From the NCBI GenBank assembly GCA_017625755.1, contig JAGAKG010000071.1:1-64000 (forward strand): a stretch of DNA of 64,000 nt, in the 5' to 3' direction. The translations under genes and the position numbers were made by a program. This document shows positions 35,320-43,843 of the stretch, one piece after another; position 1 is the stretch's first letter, and each line of letters begins with the position of its first letter. The notes below the pieces were generated by a model. It ran no database searches, was not told the DNA's origin, and saw only the letters and a list, made by a program, of their open reading frames with translations. This DNA is from Clostridia bacterium (GTDB lineage Bacteria; Bacillota; Clostridia; Oscillospirales; CAG-272).

Positions 35320-35332
35320 CGTGTTTATGTAA

Positions 35333-36121
35333 TTAAAAATTTTCAAAGGATTTGTTGAGGAATGCGTGTGTTTTTGGGGACTGCGGGTGGTCGAATATCT
35401 GTTCGGGAGTTCCCATTTCCTCGATAACTCCGTCCGCCATAAACATTATTGTGTCGGATACATTTCTCGCGAAATCCATTTCGTGAGTTACAACTATCAT
35501 AGTCGTATTTTCGGATTTTAGGTCCTTGATTACCTTCAGAACCTCACCCGTAAGCTCGGGGTCGAGAGCCGAGGTCGGCTCGTCAAAGCAGAGAATATCG
35601 GGGGAGAGCGCAAGCGCTCGCGCGATAGCCACACGCTGCTGCTGACCGCCCGAAAGCTGACAGGGGTAAAAATCCGCCTTGTCGGAAAGTCCGACTCTGT
35701 TAAGCAACTCAAGCGCGTGCTGCGTTATATGCTCAAGCTCCTGCTTCTTTTCCTCGGGAGAGAGATTCTTTTCGTTTATACGAAGCTTGGGCGCGAGAGT
35801 TAGATTGTCAAGCACATTGTATTGCGGAAAAAGGTTGAATGACTGAAAAACGAGACCAAAGCGGAGTCTGTTTTGCCGTATTTCCGACTCTTTGAGCTTC
35901 TTTGCGGTAGACGCGTCAAATATCTTCTCGCCGTCAACGCAAATGATACCCGTGTCAGGTGTCTCCAAAAAGTTCAGACAACGGAGCAGGGTGGTCTTGC
36001 CGCTTCCCGATGAACCTATAATAGAAAGAACATTTCCTTTTTCCAGGGAAAAATTAATTCCTTTGAGAACCTTCGTTTTTCCAAAGCTTTTTGTGATACC
36101 GAAAACTTCAAGTAATGCCAT
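35333..36121 (-). CDS. Polar amino acid ABC transporter, ATP-binding protein (GlnQ/HisP family)
   Basis: The 262-residue ATPase energises amino acid uptake with the two proteins encoded upstream. Walker A is GSSGSGKT (residues ~36-43), the signature is LSGGQQQRVAIARAL, Walker B is ILCFDEPTSALDP, and the H-loop sits in VVTHEMDFA. The ATG at 36121 has GGAGG about 9 bases upstream, which favours it over the in-frame TTG at 36127. It is the last gene of the transporter operon, 15 bases after the permease. Confidence 0.94.
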   Translation of the reverse strand: MALLEVFGITKSFGKTKVLKGINFSLEKGNVLSIIGSSGSGKTTLLRCLNFLETPDTGIICVDGEKIFDASTAKKLKESEIRQNRLRFGLVFQSFNLFPQYNVLDNLTLAPKLRINEKNLSPEEKKQELEHITQHALELLNRVGLSDKADFYPCQLSGGQQQRVAIARALALSPDILCFDEPTSALDPELTGEVLKVIKDLKSENTTMIVVTHEMDFARNVSDTIMFMADGVIEEMGTPEQIFDHPQSPKTHAFLNKSFENF

Positions 36122-36136
36122 AGCCAATATCCTCCT

Positions 36137-36781
36137 TTAAGCCTTGAAATAGTCGAGCTTCTTTTCAAAGAAGCCGAACAGAAGTGTGAGTACACCGACA
36201 AATATCAGATAAAATACCGCCGTGTAGAACAGAGGCCAGACAAGACCGTAGGCGATAAAGTTTTCCGCTTCCTTGATTATCTCGGCAACAAGAATTATTC
36301 TTGCCAGCGCCGTGTCTTTAACAAGGGTTATTATCTCATTGGACATAGGCGCGAGTATTCGCTTTATTACTTGTAGCAGAACGATTTTGAAGAATATTTG
36401 TGACTTTGTAAGTCCGAGAACCTCTCCCGCCTCGTATTGCGATTTTGAAATGCTTTCTATTCCGCCACGGTATATTTCCGAAAAATAGCAGGCGTAATTT
36501 ATCACAAACGCGGCAATTACTGCCCAAAAGCGGGGAAGAAGCGGTGTTCCAAATAAAAATCCGGGTACATAAAAAACTATCATTACCTGAAGCATCAGCG
36601 GAACTCCGCGGATTATCCAGACAAACACCTTTGTGAGATAGGAAAGCGGTTTAAATTTTGACATTGAGCCGAAAGCAATGACCAAACCTAAAGGAAGCGC
36701 TAACACAAGTGTTAGCGCAAATATCAGGCAGGTCTGTTCAAAGCCCGAAAGTAGATTTTTCGTGACATCCCAAAAACCCAT
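36137..36781 (-). CDS. Polar amino acid ABC transporter, permease (HisM/GlnP family)
   Basis: The 214-residue protein has about five membrane segments and the EAA loop YEAGEVLGLTKSQIFFKI, which docks to the ATPase. Seen also is GVPLMLQVMIVFY, typical of the HisMQ family. A single permease gene implies a homodimeric pore. The ribosome binding site (AAAGGAAA) is weak and about 12 bases from the ATG. Confidence 0.93.
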   Translation of the reverse strand: MGFWDVTKNLLSGFEQTCLIFALTLVLALPLGLVIAFGSMSKFKPLSYLTKVFVWIIRGVPLMLQVMIVFYVPGFLFGTPLLPRFWAVIAAFVINYACYFSEIYRGGIESISKSQYEAGEVLGLTKSQIFFKIVLLQVIKRILAPMSNEIITLVKDTALARIILVAEIIKEAENFIAYGLVWPLFYTAVFYLIFVGVLTLLFGFFEKKLDYFKA

Positions 36782-36810
36782 ACTGTATTAATTTCCTTTA
36801 TAAGTAATGA

Positions 36811-37614
36811 TTATTCGATGGTTTCGGTAACCTTGAGAACATTCTCGAATTTGTACTTTTTAGCAAGCTCCATAAGCTTTCCGTTTTCCTCAAGCTCCTT
36901 GATAGCCGCGTTTACCTTTTCGGTAAGCTCGCTGCCTTTCTTGAAGCCAACTGCGTATATCTCGGATTCAAGCTCGATAGCCTCAACGATAGCGAGGTCA
37001 GCATAGTCACCCTTGCCGCAGAGGTTCTGCGCGAGAAGAATATCAACCACGATGAAATCAACAGCACCCGCGCCAAGCTCTGTGAACGCCTTTACCTGTG
37101 CGGTAGCGTCGGAAATCTTGTCCTCGTCGGTAACAGTCTTGGCATAAGCCGCACCTGCGCTTCCGCTCTCAACACAAGCGGTTTTGCCGCTCAGGTCAGC
37201 CTCGGTCTTGTATTTCGCAACATCAGCCGCTTTAACTACAACACACTGCTGGTTGAGCATATAACCGTAAGAGAAATCAACAAGGTCGCTTCTCTTAACT
37301 TCCTTACCCGAGGAATCCTCATCGGTGGAGTTAGCGGTGAAGCCGTTCCATATGCAGTCGATAGCGCCTGAATTCAGCTCGTTGTATTTCTGTCCCCAGT
37401 CAATTTCCTGGAATTCAACCTCCATACCGAGAATCTTTCCGACTTCCATAGCGAATTCGGACTCAAATCCTGTCCAGTTTCCGTCAGCATCCTTTTCATT
37501 CAAGCCGGGAATGATAGTAACGCCACAGGTGAGAGTTTTGTCGTCCTTCTTACAAGAAACGAGAGCAAACGCGCACATAACGATTGCGAGTGCCAAGCAT
37601 AAAAATTTTTTCAT
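36811..37614 (-). CDS. Amino acid ABC transporter substrate-binding lipoprotein
   Basis: The 267-residue protein begins with a lipoprotein signal (MKKFLCLALAIVMC...) whose lipobox LVSC places the acylated cysteine at residue 21. The mature part is a family 3 (SBP_bac_3) domain with GFESEFAMEVGKILG, the WNGFTAN ligand-binding segment, and a C-terminal AIKELEENGKLMELAKKY. The order SBP, permease, ATPase is typical. The start at 37614 is chosen because GGAGG precedes it; the in-frame ATG at 37626 would contain that site. The amino acid carried is not evident; cystine, glutamine and arginine are all possible. Confidence 0.92.
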   Translation of the reverse strand: MKKFLCLALAIVMCAFALVSCKKDDKTLTCGVTIIPGLNEKDADGNWTGFESEFAMEVGKILGMEVEFQEIDWGQKYNELNSGAIDCIWNGFTANSTDEDSSGKEVKRSDLVDFSYGYMLNQQCVVVKAADVAKYKTEADLSGKTACVESGSAGAAYAKTVTDEDKISDATAQVKAFTELGAGAVDFIVVDILLAQNLCGKGDYADLAIVEAIELESEIYAVGFKKGSELTEKVNAAIKELEENGKLMELAKKYKFENVLKVTETIE

Positions 37615-37626
37615 AATTTCCTCCAT

Positions 37627-37672
37627 TTTTTCTTAAAGCATTGCTTTTAACGCTTTAATTTGCTAAAGCATT
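37627..37672 (-). promoter_or_regulatory. Palindromic leader sequences before the amino acid transporter (possible operator)
   Basis: Between promoter and start codon the minus strand has TTAATGCTTTA-GCAAAT-TAAAGCGTTAA followed by a second AAAGC/GCTTT palindrome (TTAAAGCATTGCTTTTAA on the plus strand at 37633-37650). Repeated GCTTTA units downstream of a -10 box suggest a repressor site. The regulator is unknown. Confidence 0.4.
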
Positions 37673-37675
37673 AAT

Positions 37676-37704
37676 ATGATAACACATTTTGTCTTATTTG
37701 TCAA
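37676..37704 (-). promoter_or_regulatory. Promoter of the amino acid ABC transporter operon
   Basis: The minus strand reads TTGACA (37699-37704), 17 bases, then TATCAT (37676-37681). Confidence 0.75.
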
Positions 37705-37789
37705 TACCCTAGGAGAGATTATATTTATTTATGTTGATTATATTGCGAAAAAAGCGTATTATAATTTTGAAAATTGGTGAATTTTTGCA

Positions 37790-37818
37790 TTGAAATTTCC
37801 ATATATATAGTTTATAAT
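37790..37818 (+). promoter_or_regulatory. Promoter of the phosphohexomutase gene
   Basis: TTGAAA (37790-37795), 17 bases, then TATAAT (37813-37818), 35 bases before the start codon and divergent from the transporter promoter. Confidence 0.7.
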
Positions 37819-37852
37819 AATATTAGCGTAGAAAAGAAAGGTAGATAAGCCC

Positions 37853-39529
37853 ATGAATTATCGTGATGCATACAAGCATTGGTTGGAAAGTCCCTATGTC
37901 GACGAGGAAACAAAGGCGGAGCTTCTGGCTATTGCCGATGACGACAAAGAAATAAAAGAGCGTTTCGCTCGCAATGTCGAATTCGGTACAGGCGGACTTC
38001 GCGGCGTTATCGGCGCGGGAACTAACCGAGTTAACAAATATATAGTAAGACGAGTTACCCAAGGGTATGCCGATTATATCAAAGAGATAGGACAGACACC
38101 CGAAAGGACAGGAGTCGTTATCGCCCACGATAACAGGCGCCATAGCGTGGAGTTTGCGCTTGAGACAGCTGGAGTTCTTGCGGCAAACGGCATCAAGGCG
38201 TATATCTTTGATTCGCTTCGCCCCACGCCCGAGCTGTCCTTTGCGGTAAGAGAGCTTGATGCGTTTGGCGGTGTTATGATAACGGCGTCGCACAATCCCC
38301 CCGAATACAACGGTTACAAGCTGTATAACTATCTTGGTTGTCAGCTCGTGCCTGATGAGAATGACCTCGTTGTTGAGCATATAAACAAGATAAAGGATCC
38401 CCTTGCGGTAAAGTCTCTCTCTCGAGAAGAAGCGGGGGAGCTTATCGAGCTTGTTGACAGCAGTATCGACGAGAAGTATTACGATGCGGTAATGTCTATC
38501 GTTATCAATAAGGATGTCAAGAAGGACGACCTGAAAATTGTTTACTCACCTCAGCACGGAACGGGTAATATCCCCGTCAGAACGGTTCTTACAAGGCTTG
38601 GATATAATGTAATTCCCGTTGAGGAGCAGTGCGTTCCCGATACCGAGTTCAGTATGACGCAGAACCCCAACCCCGAGATGGCAGAGGCTTATACTCTGGC
38701 TTTTGAGTATGCGAAGCGTTGCGACGCAGACCTCATTATCACCACAGACCCCGACTGCGATAGGCTGGGAGTTGCCGTAAAGCATAACGGAGAGTATGTC
38801 CGTATGACGGGAAATCAGAGTGCTGCGGTGCTTCTCGAGTATATCCTTTCTCAGAAAAAGGCTAACGGAACACTTCCCGAGAACGGTATAATGTTCAATA
38901 CGGTAGTAACCTCTGACCTCGGAGACAGAGTTTGCGAGGCGTACGGTGTTGAGGTTGAGAAGACCTTGACAGGCTTCAAGTTTATCGGCGATAAGATACA
39001 TGTTCATAAGAACGGTGACGGAAAGAAGTTCGTTTTCGGATATGAGGAAAGCTACGGCTGCCTGATTGCCGACTTCGTTCGCGACAAGGACGGTGTTCAG
39101 GCGTCCCTGATGCTCTGCGAGGCGGCGGCATACTATCGTGCTCAGGGTAAGACGCTCAAGGATGTTCTTTACTCGCTCTATGACAAATACGGCTACTTCC
39201 TCGACGCGCTCGATAATTTCGCCTTCAAAGGAATAGACGGTCCCGATAAGATAGCGGCGCTCGTTAATGACCTCAGATGCAATCCCCCCAGCGAGGTTGG
39301 TAGCGCAAGAGTCGTCGGCTTTGAGGACTATGAATCTCAGAAGATGCTCGACGCAGGCTTCCCAAAGTCGAATGTGCTTAAATTTATGCTTAGCGACGGA
39401 AGCTGGGTAGCGGTACGCCCCAGCGGCACAGAGCCTAAGTGTAAGTTTTACTTCAGCGTGGTGGCTGAAAATAAGGAAGCGGCAAAGGCAAAGCTCGAGA
39501 TAATGCGTAAGGCGTTTGAAAGAGTTTAA
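37853..39529 (+). CDS. Phospho-sugar mutase (phosphoglucomutase/phosphomannomutase, PgcA-like)
   Basis: The 558-residue alpha-D-phosphohexomutase interconverts glucose (or mannose) 1- and 6-phosphate. It has the phosphoserine loop MITASHNPPEYNGYK (Ser near residue 143), the Mg-binding loop TDPDCDRLG, the sugar-recognition loop GYEESYG and the phosphate loop RPSGTEPK. The length and FGTGGLRG N-terminus match the Firmicutes PgcA/Pgm2 subgroup. AAAGGTAG is about 10 bases upstream. It has its own promoter and terminator. Confidence 0.93.
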   Translation: MNYRDAYKHWLESPYVDEETKAELLAIADDDKEIKERFARNVEFGTGGLRGVIGAGTNRVNKYIVRRVTQGYADYIKEIGQTPERTGVVIAHDNRRHSVEFALETAGVLAANGIKAYIFDSLRPTPELSFAVRELDAFGGVMITASHNPPEYNGYKLYNYLGCQLVPDENDLVVEHINKIKDPLAVKSLSREEAGELIELVDSSIDEKYYDAVMSIVINKDVKKDDLKIVYSPQHGTGNIPVRTVLTRLGYNVIPVEEQCVPDTEFSMTQNPNPEMAEAYTLAFEYAKRCDADLIITTDPDCDRLGVAVKHNGEYVRMTGNQSAAVLLEYILSQKKANGTLPENGIMFNTVVTSDLGDRVCEAYGVEVEKTLTGFKFIGDKIHVHKNGDGKKFVFGYEESYGCLIADFVRDKDGVQASLMLCEAAAYYRAQGKTLKDVLYSLYDKYGYFLDALDNFAFKGIDGPDKIAALVNDLRCNPPSEVGSARVVGFEDYESQKMLDAGFPKSNVLKFMLSDGSWVAVRPSGTEPKCKFYFSVVAENKEAAKAKLEIMRKAFERV

Positions 39530-39531
39530 TA

Positions 39532-39575
39532 AAAAAGAGATTGGCTTGTCAGGCGCAGGTCAATCTCTCTTTTTT
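39532..39575 (+). terminator. Terminator of the phosphohexomutase gene
   Basis: AGAGATTG (39536-39543) and CAATCTCT (39561-39568) pair, followed by CTTTTTT. The 17-base loop contains GCTTGTCAGGCGCAGG, a 16-mer also present in the repeat near 1417. Confidence 0.8.
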
Positions 39576-39636
39576 CAATAAAACCGAAATATTTTGATTT
39601 TTTGCAAAATGTTTACAATAAATAATGAAATAACTG

Positions 39637-39665
39637 TTTACAAAAACGGATAAAAGTAGTAAAAT
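39637..39665 (+). promoter_or_regulatory. Promoter of the pyrH-frr cluster
   Basis: TTTACA (39637-39642), 17 bases, then TAAAAT (39660-39665) lie 33 bases upstream of the pyrH ATG. Confidence 0.7.
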
Positions 39666-39698
39666 ATATGTATAGTTTTGAAAGATAAGGAGATATCT

Positions 39699-40409
39699 AT
39701 GTCAGAAGCAAAATATAAACGCGTTCTGCTCAAGCTTTCGGGAGAGGCGCTTGCGGCAAACGCCGACGGAATACTTAATTTTGATTTTATATCGGAAATT
39801 TCCGAGGTACTTAAAAAATGTGTAGCCGAGGGGGTTGAAATAGGCGTAATCGTCGGAGCGGGAAATATCTGGAGAGGCAGACAAGGCGGTAAGATGGACC
39901 GTGTCAGAGCCGACAGTATGGGAATGCTCGCAACCGTTATCAACTCACTTGCGCTTCAGGATACATTTATTCAGAACGGACTTGACGCAGTAGTTATGAC
40001 CTCGGTCGATATGAACGCATTCGCTGAGCCTTATACCGCGAGAGGCGCGGTTGCGGCGCTGAAGGCGGGCAAGATAGTTATTTTCGGAGGCGGACTTGGC
40101 TCGCCCTACTTCTCAACTGACACGGCGGCAGTCCTTAGAGCGGCAGAAATAGAGGCAGACGCAGTTCTTATGGCGAAGAATATAGACGGTATCTATTCGG
40201 CAGATCCCGCAAAGGATCCCACCGCGGTCAAATATGACGAGATAACCTATAAGGAAATACTCAGAGACGAGCTGAAGGCTCTCGATCTCACAGCGACTAC
40301 ATTCTGTATGGATAACGACATAAAGGTATACGCATTCGGACTCAAGGACCCTATGAATATTTATCGCGTTATCAAGGGCGAAAAGCTCGGAACAGAAATT
40401 CATAAATAA
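39699..40409 (+). CDS. pyrH: UMP kinase
   Basis: This bacterial hexameric amino acid kinase-family enzyme makes UDP from UMP. The N-terminal VLLKLSGEAL, the GxGN loop VIVGAGNIWRG, the UMP-binding DTFIQNGLDA and PYFSTDTAAVLRA are all present. The start at 39699 is set by AAGGAGA 8 bases upstream; the TTG at 39678 in the same frame is rejected. The protein has 236 residues. pyrH-frr-uppS-cdsA-dxr-rseP is a conserved bacterial gene order. Confidence 0.96.
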   Translation: MSEAKYKRVLLKLSGEALAANADGILNFDFISEISEVLKKCVAEGVEIGVIVGAGNIWRGRQGGKMDRVRADSMGMLATVINSLALQDTFIQNGLDAVVMTSVDMNAFAEPYTARGAVAALKAGKIVIFGGGLGSPYFSTDTAAVLRAAEIEADAVLMAKNIDGIYSADPAKDPTAVKYDEITYKEILRDELKALDLTATTFCMDNDIKVYAFGLKDPMNIYRVIKGEKLGTEIHK

Positions 40410-40446
40410 GAAAAAATAAAAGACATTAACATAAACGGAGGCAACT

Positions 40447-41001
40447 ATGAAACTTAACACAAAAGATTTTGAAGAAAGAATGGGCAAGGCGATAAGCTCT
40501 TACGAGCAGAATATCGCGACTATCAGAGCAGGACAGGCGAACACGGCGGTTCTCTCGAAAATCAATTTTGAGTACTGGGGCGCACCCACACCTCTTATGT
40601 CTATGGCAGATGTGCGCGTTGCCGACAGTAAGACGGTAACGATATCTCCCTACGACGCTACAACTCTCAAGGAGATGGAGAAGGCTATTCTTGCGTCGGA
40701 TCTTGGTATCACACCTACGAACGACGGTAAGATGATAAGAATAGTATTCCCCCAGCCCACAGAGGAACGCAGACGCGAGCTTGTTAAGCAGGTTCAGAAG
40801 ATGGGCGAGGAAGCAAAGGTTGCTATCAGAAATATCCGCCGCGACGCGAATGATACCTGTAAGAAGATGAAGAAGGATGGCGAGATGACAGAGGACGAGC
40901 AGAAGGCATCTGAAAAGACCATTCAGGATCTTACCGATAAGTATATCAAGGAAATTGATGCAATAACATCTAGAAAAGAGAAAGAAATCATGCAGATATG
41001 A
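40447..41001 (+). CDS. frr: Ribosome recycling factor
   Basis: The 184-residue RRF splits post-termination ribosomes with EF-G. The three-helix-bundle ends are recognisable as RAGQANTAVLSKI near the N-terminus and the C-terminal EERRRELVKQVQKMGEEAK...RNIRRDAND. The length is typical. AACGGAGG precedes the ATG. A terminator follows, so at least part of the transcription stops here. Confidence 0.97.
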   Translation: MKLNTKDFEERMGKAISSYEQNIATIRAGQANTAVLSKINFEYWGAPTPLMSMADVRVADSKTVTISPYDATTLKEMEKAILASDLGITPTNDGKMIRIVFPQPTEERRRELVKQVQKMGEEAKVAIRNIRRDANDTCKKMKKDGEMTEDEQKASEKTIQDLTDKYIKEIDAITSRKEKEIMQI

Positions 41002-41012
41002 GGCTTTCTGTG

Positions 41013-41043
41013 GATTGGGCGGCCTGAGCCGCCCAATCTTTTT
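41013..41043 (+). terminator. Terminator after frr
   Basis: GATTGGGCGGC (41013-41023), a CTGA loop and GCCGCCCAATC (41028-41038) form an 11-bp GC-rich stem followed by five T residues. It lies 11 bases after frr and 27 bases before uppS, so uppS onward needs read-through or a promoter that I did not find. Confidence 0.85.
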
Positions 41044-41069
41044 AATAGATTGATCGGGAGGAAAGTCAA

Positions 41070-41780
41070 ATGGCAAAAAAAGAAGTTAAATTTACTGCCG
41101 AGGAGGCAAACATAAAGCATATAGGCTTTATTATGGACGGAAACGGCAGATGGGCAAAGAAAAGAGCGATGCCCAGAGAGTACGGACACAAATTCGGAGC
41201 AGATGTTTTCGAGAAGATAATGGACTACTGCTGTCATATGGGGATAGCGGCGCAGACCTTCTATGTCTTTTCCACGGAGAACTGGAAAAGACCGAAAAAA
41301 GAGGTCGACTCCATTATGAGACTTCTTGACAATTATCTTGACGATTGCGAAAGAAGACTGAAAAAGAATGATGTAAGATTTATCTTCCTTGGCGACAAAT
41401 CGGTTTTTCCCGAGAGTATGCGCAAGAAGATGATAGATATAGAAAACAATTCAGCATCATATAAATATATTGTCAACCTTGCGCTCAATTACGGCGGAAG
41501 GGACGAGATAGTAATGGCTGTAAATAAGCTTGCGGCAGAGGGAAAGACCAATCTCACCGAGCAGGATATCAGCTCGGCGCTCTATACCAACGAGTCCCCC
41601 GAGCTTGACCTGATAGTCCGCACGGGCGGAGATATGAGAATATCGAATTTCCTGCTGTGGCAGTCGGCTTATGCCGAGCTTTATTTCACAGATGTTCTTT
41701 GGCCCGATTTCAAGCCGAGCGATGTTGATGCGGCTGTGGAAAATTATATGAACAGAAAACGCCGTTTTGGCGGAGTATGA
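41070..41780 (+). CDS. uppS: Isoprenyl transferase (undecaprenyl diphosphate synthase)
   Basis: This cis-prenyltransferase builds the C55 carrier lipid for peptidoglycan. The first conserved region HIGFIMDGNGRWAKKRAMPRE gives the catalytic Asp23. The C-terminal DLIVRTGGDMRISNFLLWQSAYAE is diagnostic. At 236 residues it is normal. GGGAGGAAAG lies before the ATG. Note ..RTGGDMRISNFL, where the more usual form is RTGGExRxSNFL, a conservative change. Confidence 0.96.
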   Translation: MAKKEVKFTAEEANIKHIGFIMDGNGRWAKKRAMPREYGHKFGADVFEKIMDYCCHMGIAAQTFYVFSTENWKRPKKEVDSIMRLLDNYLDDCERRLKKNDVRFIFLGDKSVFPESMRKKMIDIENNSASYKYIVNLALNYGGRDEIVMAVNKLAAEGKTNLTEQDISSALYTNESPELDLIVRTGGDMRISNFLLWQSAYAELYFTDVLWPDFKPSDVDAAVENYMNRKRRFGGV

Positions 41781-41793
41781 CCGAGAGGTAATA

Positions 41794-42630
41794 ATGAAAA
41801 CAAGAATTATAACGGCTATTGTTGCCGTATGCGTGCTTTTGCCCGTGCTTTACTTTTCAAATACGGTTGTAATATGCGTGGCGCTTGCGGCGGTCACGGT
41901 GATATCGCTTTACGAAATGCTGAAATGTATCGGAATCAATAAGCTTTATGTTTCCGCGCCGCTCTATGCGTTTGGACTTGCTTTTCCGTTCCTTGTCAGA
42001 TATATGGAAAACCTTTACCATGTTGCAACTATCGCGTTCATCTGCGGAGCGTTTTACCTTATGTATCTCTTTACGCTGGCGATAATGTCACACGGAAAGA
42101 TAAAGTTTTCAGATGCGGCAACGATATTTACCGTATCGCTCTACATAATCGCGGCGCTCAATTCCATACTTTATGTCCGTGATTTCGGGGAGAACGGAAA
42201 GTACATATATCTTCTGATATTCCTCGGAGCATGGATAACAGATAGCTTTGCCTATTTCACGGGAGTGTTTTTTGGAAAGCATAAGCTCATTCCCGATGTA
42301 AGTCCTAAAAAGACTATCGAGGGAAGCATCGGAGGAACTGTTTTCTGCGCGATATCCTTCGTTGTTCTGGGTATCGTAACAGATGCCTTCTTCGGAACTG
42401 AGGCAAATCTTATATTCCTCGCCATAGGAGGAATTATAGCGGCAATAATCTCGCAGATAGGCGACCTTATAATGTCGGTCATCAAGCGTCATTACGGAAT
42501 AAAGGACTACGGAAAGCTTTTCCCGGGACACGGCGGAATGCTTGATAGATTTGACTCTATCCTTGCGGTCTCGCTCTGTATCGCTATGATGTGTATGTTT
42601 GCGTCGATCACGGGAATAACCATTTTGTAA
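41794..42630 (+). CDS. cdsA: Phosphatidate cytidylyltransferase (CDP-diglyceride synthase)
   Basis: The 278-residue polytopic membrane enzyme makes CDP-diacylglycerol. About eight hydrophobic segments precede and include the CTP transferase signature HYGIKDYGKLFPGHGGMLDR near the C-terminus. The ATG at 41794 follows GAGAGGTAAT and gives MKTRIITAIVAV; the longer frame from 41767 overlaps the end of uppS without a ribosome binding site. Confidence 0.95.
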   Translation: MKTRIITAIVAVCVLLPVLYFSNTVVICVALAAVTVISLYEMLKCIGINKLYVSAPLYAFGLAFPFLVRYMENLYHVATIAFICGAFYLMYLFTLAIMSHGKIKFSDAATIFTVSLYIIAALNSILYVRDFGENGKYIYLLIFLGAWITDSFAYFTGVFFGKHKLIPDVSPKKTIEGSIGGTVFCAISFVVLGIVTDAFFGTEANLIFLAIGGIIAAIISQIGDLIMSVIKRHYGIKDYGKLFPGHGGMLDRFDSILAVSLCIAMMCMFASITGITIL

Positions 42631-42649
42631 GTTTATAAGGCGGTTTAAA

Positions 42650-43819
42650 ATGTCGTATATAAAAAACAAAAGAATGATGATACTCGGAACAACGGGCTCT
42701 GTCGGAGAGCAGGCGGTCGATGTGGCGAGAGCCAACGGAGTGAGGGTTACGGGTATCAGCGCTAATTCAAATGTAAAAAGAACAGAGGAAATAGCGAGAG
42801 AATTCCGAGTTGAATTCTGCGCTATGGCAGACGAGTCGGCGGCAAAGGAGCTTCGCCAAAGACTTGAGGATACCGATATAAAGGTTTTTTCGGGAGAAGC
42901 GGGAATATGCGAGATGATCGCGTCGGCGGATAACGATGTCGTGCTTAACTCGATAATCGGAGAGGCGGGACTTAAGCCCACACTCGCGGTTATAGAGTCG
43001 GGAGCGAGACTTGCCCTCGCAAATAAGGAGTCACTCGTGGTCGCGGGCGAGATAGTTATGCGGCGTGCGGCAGAGAGGGGAGTAGAGATACTTCCCGTAG
43101 ACAGTGAGCATTGCGCTATTTTCCAATGTCTGAAATCGGGTAAGAAAAAAGAGGTCAAGAAGCTCATTCTCACCGCGTCGGGCGGTCCCTTCTTCGGTTC
43201 GACCGTCGAGCAGCTAAAGAATATCACCGTTGAGCAGGCTCTTGCGCACCCAACCTGGAAGATGGGCGCAAAAATAACCATCGACAGTGCTACACTTATG
43301 AATAAGGGCTTTGAGGTGATCGAGGCGGTGCATCTTTTTGGAGTTCCCGCCGAGAAAGTCGAGGTTGTGGTACACCGCGAGAGTATAATTCACTCTATGG
43401 TGGAATATATTGATAACAGCATTATCGCCCAGCTCTCGGTTCCCGATATGAGACTTTGCGCGCAGTACGCGCTTACATATCCCGACAGAGTCGAGGCGGT
43501 GATAGACGAGCTTGATTTTTCTAAGCTTTCGCGTCTTTCCTTCGCAAAGCCCGATACCGATACCTTTGCGCTCCTGAGGTGCGCGACCGAGGCAATCGGA
43601 AAGGGAGGCGCTCTGCCTGCGGTGCTCAATGCGGCAAACGAGGAGGCTGTGGCGGCATTCCTTAACAGACGCCTTTCCTTCTACGGTATTACAGAGACTG
43701 TCACGGAAACGGTCGATATTCTGTTGGCGGCTAGCAAGGCGAGCTCGCTTGAGGATATCTTCGGATATGACAGAGAAGCGCGTGAGGTAGCGCGCAAAAT
43801 TATCAGTAGAGCTATTTGA
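42650..43819 (+). CDS. dxr: 1-deoxy-D-xylulose 5-phosphate reductoisomerase
   Basis: This enzyme is the second step of the MEP isoprenoid pathway and the fosmidomycin target. The NADPH loop GTTGSVGEQAVDV is at residues 13-25, the metal site is LPVDSEHCAIFQCL, and WKMGAKITIDSATLMNKG and NAANEEAV are present. At 389 residues it is normal. The ribosome binding site is modest (AAGGCGG). With ispG downstream it shows that the MEP route supplies isoprenoids. Confidence 0.96.
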   Translation: MSYIKNKRMMILGTTGSVGEQAVDVARANGVRVTGISANSNVKRTEEIAREFRVEFCAMADESAAKELRQRLEDTDIKVFSGEAGICEMIASADNDVVLNSIIGEAGLKPTLAVIESGARLALANKESLVVAGEIVMRRAAERGVEILPVDSEHCAIFQCLKSGKKKEVKKLILTASGGPFFGSTVEQLKNITVEQALAHPTWKMGAKITIDSATLMNKGFEVIEAVHLFGVPAEKVEVVVHRESIIHSMVEYIDNSIIAQLSVPDMRLCAQYALTYPDRVEAVIDELDFSKLSRLSFAKPDTDTFALLRCATEAIGKGGALPAVLNAANEEAVAAFLNRRLSFYGITETVTETVDILLAASKASSLEDIFGYDREAREVARKIISRAI

Positions 43820-43843
43820 CAGTAAACAAATTATTTTTGTGAG

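Noticed and set aside
37627..37672. T-box or riboswitch before the amino acid transporter
   Set aside because: No GGTACCGCG-like core, no terminator/antiterminator pair and too short; it is better described as palindromes between promoter and start codon.
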